DNA of 64,000 nucleotides, from NCBI GenBank assembly GCA_002197995.1, contig NGZR01000007.1, forward strand, positions 1,074,399-1,138,398. Reading direction: 5' to 3'. Below, one piece after another: positions 58,634 through 64,000 of this stretch. The translations under genes and the position numbers were made by a program. This DNA is from Gaeumannomyces sp. JS-464 (lineage: Eukaryota > Ascomycota > Sordariomycetes > Magnaporthales > Magnaporthaceae). Positions within the stretch are counted from its first letter, which is position 1. Every line of letters begins with the position of its first letter. The notes beneath the pieces were generated by a model, which saw only the letters and a list, made by a program, of their open reading frames with translations, did not search any database and had not been told where the DNA came from.

Positions 58634-60137
58634 ACGGTCGCAAGCGATGTGGGAATGAGAGGGGATGATTGGGTCTCCCCCCGGAACAAGCACGACGATC
58701 AAGGATACCCGAAACGAACTTTTCTGGAGTGGAACAAACCCGTGGCTTTTGAAATGTCATCAAGAGTCACCCGAGCTGGCCCGTACCCCTATCCCCATGG
58801 CGCGGGAGGCGTTTGTGTTAAAGCTTTTTTTTTTTTTTTTTTTTGTCATTTGGATCTCATCAGCAGCTCTCTCGTTCTCCCAGGAGGCGAGAGGCAAAGG
58901 AACAAGAGTCTGCTTTTCTTCCACGTCTGTTTTCTGGCGCATTGCATCATCACGTCGTTTTTATAACAAAACAAACTTTAATGCTCGTGCTTGTTCGTGG
59001 CCTGGTGACGAGCTCGCTGCGGCAATTTATTCCTGCCGATACGGTTGCTCGCGTGATTATCCGACTACGTTCGGGATGCTGTTGCCCTTGAGTGATAGGA
59101 CGCAGGCTGCCATTTCTTCTATTGCAGATGGGAACGAGACTTTGTTTGTCTCGCATATCAGTGCGTGCCTGATGACGTGGAACGGGGGACGGTTCTCTAT
59201 ATGATTGTGATCTGACCTTTTTGCAGCCGATGGCGACAAACATGAGTTGTCGGCTCGCACAGACAGCCGGACTTGATCTCACGTGGCCTTGGGTATTGGC
59301 ACAACCCCTCTCTCGCAATATGGTCTTGACGGGCAAGCAGCAAACCCGCTTCCCCATATTGTCGCTTTCGCGACGTGCCATTTATCCCTCGTCTACCGTT
59401 TGTTTTCCGACAAAGGGATAATGCGGTAGGGGAGAGAGGACTGGAAGAACTATCGATACTCCATGCTGTGGGTTGGCTATAATACCTCTAGCTTGGTGCG
59501 GAAACGCCGGGTGGATCGTCGTCGACCCTGCCGAGGATGTATGGAGTCGGCATGAGCCAAAGGGTTTTTATTTCCTGTCGTTGTTTGCCGTCGTCGTCAC
59601 CATGCGTGTGGCCGGGCTGCAGCTGCCAATCCCTCGGCCATCTTGCCGTTGGGCCGCCAAAGGTCCTCGCCGAACAGCTCGGCGTGGCACACCCACACCC
59701 GGGGCCCCCTTTTGCTTGGCGAAGGAAGCGTCGCCAAGTCAGGATACGAAGGCTTGTGCGCATGTATGGCTCCATCTTACCAAGCGAAAATAAAAAATGT
59801 GGCCTTTTTCTTGATGCCACTTCCATTATCCTTAAAGGATGCGCCAGACACATTTAGCTACCTCTACATCACAGTCATTGCTGCAGAACCGGTTTTAACA
59901 AAAACACCTTTCAGCCCGTATATACAAGTGTATTAGGTTTCATGACAAAACGCTAGACCAAAAGGAGAAGAAGAAAAAACCTTCACCCTCACCACCCGCC
60001 GACCCAAACGCGGAAGAAGCCAAAGCGCCAGCGACGACGACCAGCCCCGACGGCGACGACGGCCACCAGCCCAGCAGCAGCCGCCGCCGCCGACGCCCCC
60101 CACCGCCCCAGGGGCCGGCCGGCGCCGCGGCGCTGTC
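58634..60137. other. Convergent intergenic region between GH72 and GH55 genes
   Basis: 3' flanks of both genes; includes a T20 run (58825-58844). No further gene is supported. Confidence 0.5.
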
Positions 60138-62812
60138 CTAGGCGGACAGGCCCGGCAGGTCGGAGCGGCGGAGGTAGGCGGCGACGACGGCGCCCCACGA
60201 GCCCGGGTTGTTGAACTGGGTGGCCGTGGCGGCGCCGTTGTCGTAGACGAGGTTGGTGGTCGACTTTGAGCTGAGCGAGTACCAGAACGTGGAGCGCGAC
60301 CGCTCGGCAAAGGCCATGTTGAGCTGGCAGATGGAGCCGGTGCGGTTCGCACTGCGGGTCCTGCCACGCGTTGTCGTTCATGCGGTTGAAGAAGCTCCAG
60401 AGCGCCGAGCCGTGCACCACCATCTGCGAGCTGTCGGTCATGTGGTGGCCCCACTGTGGTGGTGAGGGATGTTTGTTAGTCCCGTGCATGCATGTTCTTT
60501 TTGCTCGTTTGGTGTGGGCGGTAGGTAGGCAGGTACGTTAGGTAGGTCGATGTACTCACGGCACGGTAGCACTGGTCGTTGTTGCCGGCGTTCTGGGCTG
60601 CGCAGTTGGAAAAGGTTGGGTCCCCAAACCTCGCGTCGGCGCTGGAGATGGCAGGGAAGGGGTCAGTTGTCGTCACGAGTTGTGTGATTTCCAGCAAACA
60701 GGGAAAAAGGGTATTTGACATATCAGGAAAAAAAGAAAAAAGACTCACGTCCACGGCCCAGGAGCCCGTCGTGGCGTCCCCTGCCCCTGCCAGTAGGGCG
60801 CCTCGGTCTGCTCGAGGCTGGCGTACACGTTGGACGCGTTGACGTACGAGTACTGGTACAGGACGCAGTGCTCAAACGACGTGCCCACCAGCCACGTGCC
60901 GCCCTGCGCCCCGCTGCTCTCGACCAGCACGCCGCGGCCGACGGCGATGTTCTGCGCCGGCAGGTTCGGGTCGAGCCCGTGGTCGGCGACCCAGCCCCAG
61001 ATGCCCTCAAAGTAGGCCGAGGCGGTCCTGCCGACGTGCAGCAGCGCGAACGCGGCCTTGCAGCCGGCCGGGTCGGCGCCGGCGCACTTTGTGCTGATCT
61101 GCGTGTCGGCCGAGCCGCCGGCGCGGTAGACGCAGTTCCACATGGCCACGTCGCCGGGCCGGTCGCCCGCCATGTTGACCTGGGCCAGGATGGCGCCCGG
61201 GAGCACGTCGGCGGCCGAGATGAGCATGTCGCTCACCTGCGCCACCCCCCTCTCGCCCGCCCGCCCGACCATGACGACGGGCTGCGGGTTGGCCGCGTCG
61301 GCGAAGCGCGCGCCCGACCCGGAGATGGTGCTCAGGACCTCGCCCACGATGCGCGAGCCGGGAGGGACGTAGATGGTCTCCTTAGTCAGGTGGATTCCCT
61401 GCGGGAAGAAGACGATCTTGCAGCCGGCGTACTTCTTCAGGATAGCGTTGATGGCAGGGCCGTCGTCGTGGACGTCTGGTTGTACAAGAATGTTAGTATG
61501 TAAGCAGAGCTAGGGCTTGGCTGGGAGGAAAGGGGTGGTGGTGGTGGTGGTGTCACGCACTGTCGCCGACCACTCTGAACTCTGGGTCACCCTTGACGCT
61601 GACAAACTGGTCGAGGCCGTACTTCTCGTACTGCGGGACCGGCATGGTAAAGTACTTGCCGCCGGAGACCAGAGCGGCGGGCCGGCGGATGGGGTAGGAC
61701 GTGCCCGGCTGGTAGTTCTGCGGGTTCGCGTTGCCCATGACCCAGGTCTCACCCTCGGGCACGGAGCCGGAGCGCAGCGTGCGGCCGTCGCCCGAGGCCA
61801 CGACGGCCACGGCACCGTTGCCGACACGCAGGTTGTCGAGCACGACGGAGCCCTGGCCGTTGCCGCTGACGTGGGCGTTGACGGCGGCGCGGCACGAGGT
61901 CACGGACGAGTCGACGAGCGACAGTGTGCCCGCGCTGTTCTGGGCGCCCATGTCGATGCCGTACTGGCAGTTGCTGAAGGACACGCCCTGCACCACGGCC
62001 ACGAAGACGTGCTGCACCGAAATGCCCACGGTGCAACGGTCGAACCGGATGCCTTTGAATTGGTACTGCTGCGAGTTGAGCCGGATGCCGATGGCGCCAC
62101 CCTCGAAGACGGAGTCGGAGATCAGGATGCCGGAGCCGCCCGCGTTCATGGTCATTCCGGTGTGGTTGGAGAAGTTGGGCATGACGACGTGGACGTTGGT
62201 GAAGCTGGTGCCTTGCGAGACGGACCACTCGATGGCGACGGCGGACCTGTCGGTGGCGATCTCGGTGGTGTCGACCTTGAAGTTCCGCAGGGCCATGTAG
62301 AAGTTCTTGGTCGGGCTGCCCTCGCCCTGCCAGCGGTCGTAGCCGTTGATGACGGGCTGCGTGCCGAGCTCGGGATCCGCGATCAGGGTCGGCGGGTTCA
62401 GGGGGTCGCCGACCAGGAACGTGTTGACGTACATCTGGATGGGCTTCTTGATGCGGTAGCGGCCCGGCGGGATGTAGACGTATGCCGGGCGCGTCGTCAC
62501 CGTGTTGCCCTCCCTCGACCATGCGTTGATGGCAAAGTTGAAGCCGTCAGAGGCATCCCTGGCGCCCGTGTTGTCGGCGCCATACTGCACCACGGTCCGG
62601 TAGTACTGAAAGGTCGGGTCGGTGCTGGTGGGGGTGGTCCCGTTGTGGCCGATCTGGGCCCTCCACCAGGTGGACGGGTTGCTCGCCACGGGGCCCGAGC
62701 ACTGCTGTTGCCGCGCCTCGACGGCGGCCTTGCCATCGTCGGGAAGGGCGAGGCTGGCTACCTTCCTTGCGCCGGCCAGGAGGGCGCTGGCGAAGATGAT
62801 GCCGGTCCTCAT
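60138..62812 (-). CDS. GH55 beta-1,3-glucanase (double pectate-lyase-like fold), one frame break
   Basis: Four exons (minus): 62812-61561, 61475-60749, 60641-60560, 60453-60138; introns of 85, 107 and 106 bp; about 791 aa. A signal peptide (MRTGIIFASALLAGARK) marks it as secreted. GH55 enzymes are exo- or endo-acting on beta-1,3-glucan (laminarin, fungal walls). The two beta-helix repeats are visible: VVQYGADNTGARDASDGFNF with YVYIPPGRYRIKKPI, and DNVHDDGPAINAILKKYAGC with IVFFPQGIHLTKETIYVPPG. Between them are the GSFYVAL-like FYMALRNFKVDTTEI and, late, PYWQGQGTPRRAPGPW. At about 60345-60351 the frame changes (+1 or -2) between AWQDPQC and NRTGSICQLNMAFAERS; downstream the correct frame ends NNPGSWGAVV...LPGLSA at TAG 60140-60138. 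Coding length is one base over a multiple of three. Confidence 0.9.
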
Positions 62813-63316
62813 GGTTGGGGATACAGGGGGCTACCTATCCACACGAGAACACAGGGAGCGTAGAGGCTGCAGCTCGCAGGTGCGGCAATTGAGATCAGGG
62901 GACGGCATCGCGGGATATTCTTTATATAAGGCGACTACGGCCTTTCACTCTTAAAAAAAAAAATTAAAAAAAAAAGTTTCTAACGGCCAAGGATCTAGAT
63001 CCAGTCCCAAGCCGACAGCCCCAGCGGGGAGCGGGTAGGCAGCCGCATTGCAGAATCCCCTCATCGTCGGGACATGGCGACGGGCCGAAAGAGAGAAGGG
63101 ACTTGACTTGTGGTGTGCGAATCGTTTGGCTACAAAATACGACCCTGATCTCCGAGCCCTGTTAGCTCGCTGAACTGAGGACAATGCGCTGACTGTGTAC
63201 CCCACACCCCACTCCAGGCAGAAGCCAATTTAAAGCGGTGCTGATCTGGTGCAGGTGCAGGTGCTTGGCCAACAGGAAAGAAAAGGAGAGAAAAAAAAAA
63301 AAACCTTTTGAGAAAC
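62813..63316. other. GH55 promoter and hydrolase 3' flank
   Basis: It contains the TATA-like site listed separately, A-rich runs at about 62953-62975, and the 3' flank of the hydrolase gene. No gene seen. Confidence 0.5.
62921..62928 (-). promoter_or_regulatory. TATA-like element of the GH55 gene
   Basis: On the minus strand the sequence reads TATATAAA, 109 bp upstream of the GH55 ATG at 62812. This is a suitable distance for a TATA box with a short leader. It is the cleanest TATA match close to a start codon in the window. Confidence 0.45.
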
Positions 63317-63954
63317 TCATGCAGCCGAAAACTGCCTCCGGAACCAGTTGACCGCCTGGTCCTCCGCCTTGAGCCCCAGCTCCGCCTGCCGGGGGTCGGC
63401 AGGGTTGCCGCGGACGGCGAATCCGTGTATGGCGCCCTCGTAGACGACCACCTCGTGCATCCTGCCGCCCTGGCCGTCCTTGGCCGCCTCCAGCACTCTC
63501 TGGAGCGTCACCATCTTCTCGCGGCCCATAAAGGAGTCGTTCTCGCCGTTGGCTACGCTGAGCGGCACCCGCACCTTCTCGAGCGCGTCGGGGATCTTGA
63601 CCAGGGACGGGTGCGCCGTGAAGCCGCAGTCGACCAGCGGCCTCCCGGGCTCGCTCTCGGCGCCGCACAGGTTGATGGCGTGCCGCCCGCCCCAGCAGAA
63701 GCCCACGACGCCGACCTTGCCGTGGGGCGGTGCTGCTGCTGCCGCCGCCGCCACCGGGGAGCGGCGGAGGGCCTCGAAGAAGGCGTGGACGCGCGGCGTC
63801 GTGACGGAGCCGCGGATGCGGATCAGGCGCGGCACGAAGATGGCCATCAGCTGCAGGACCAGCCGCGGCTTCTGTGTCAGCGCCGCCCACCACGACGGGC
63901 TGGGCTTCTCGATCTGGTCCAGGAGCGCGAGGCTGTATGCCGGCGGGGCGGCGC
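63317..63954 (-). CDS. Dienelactone hydrolase family protein (5' end outside the window)
   Basis: The last exon (minus, 63954-63317, 212 codons plus stop) starts after an acceptor caccCAG at 63957-63955, with a gctaac branch-like site upstream; the intron runs toward the window end. DLH proteins are alpha/beta hydrolases. The nucleophile elbow is GFCWGG (Cys), the acid is in GENDSF, and the His is in HGFAVRGNP, completing the Cys-Asp-His triad typical of dienelactone hydrolases. The missing N-terminal exon(s) would hold the first strands. Start, full length and substrate cannot be given. The GC-rich alanine run (AAAAAAA at about 63735-63752) lies before the first core strand (KVGVVGFCWGG). 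Confidence 0.85.
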
Positions 63955-64000
63955 CTGGGTGGTTTGGTAGGTTAGCTCAGCTCTCTGCTGCAACCCGACT

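Noticed and set aside
61517..62863. 448-codon plus-strand open frame
   Set aside because: Antisense shadow of the GH55 gene, Val/Asp/Gly-biased, no family features.

Overview
This is nuclear DNA of a filamentous ascomycete (Pezizomycotina, most likely Sordariomycetes). The signs are short GT-AG introns of about 60-170 bp with CTAAC/CTGAC-type branch sites, GC-rich coding sequence, pyrimidine-rich leaders before start codons, intergenic gaps up to 3.3 kb, and typical fungal families (GH72, GH55, CFEM, GT3 glycogen synthase, DUF2456, DUF3716-like, Bzz1). There is no prokaryotic operon structure, CRISPR array, recognisable tRNA/rRNA gene or transposon.

Layout. 0-8 kb: the 3' end of a sorbosone-dehydrogenase-like gene (+), a proline-rich unknown (+), a stop-interrupted DUF3716-like gene (+), and a five-exon membrane protein with three six-cysteine modules (-). 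8.7-20 kb, minus strand: an SNM1/Artemis-type nuclease with two GC-AG introns, a cytochrome P450, a TcmP-type O-methyltransferase and an APH-like kinase. 20-31 kb: a secreted cysteine-rich protein (+), a hypothetical ORF (+) next to an RBR E3 ligase (+), a DUF2456 membrane protein (-) and glycogen synthase (-). 34-46 kb: a CCCH zinc-finger protein (+), the CTK1-type kinase (+) and a CFEM-like membrane protein (-). 49-55 kb: DBP5 (-) and BZZ1 (+) diverge. 57-64 kb: a GH72 glucanosyltransferase (+) and a GH55 beta-1,3-glucanase (-) converge, followed by a truncated dienelactone-hydrolase-like gene (-).

How the genes relate. Most are independent housekeeping genes: carbon storage, RNA polymerase II CTD phosphorylation, mRNA export, actin/endocytosis and DNA repair. 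Three surface proteins (six-cysteine, CFEM-like, GH72) and the GH55 enzyme concern the cell wall. The P450 and O-methyltransferase are adjacent and could act on the same small molecule, but no backbone synthase is present.

The most notable property is technical as much as biological. Conserved genes (glycogen synthase, CTK1, BZZ1, GH55, CFEM, CCCH) carry isolated frame breaks, mostly of the -1 type, in otherwise well-conserved proteins. This looks like consensus indels in the assembly. All exon structures were deduced by reading the sequence; no alignment or transcript data were available.
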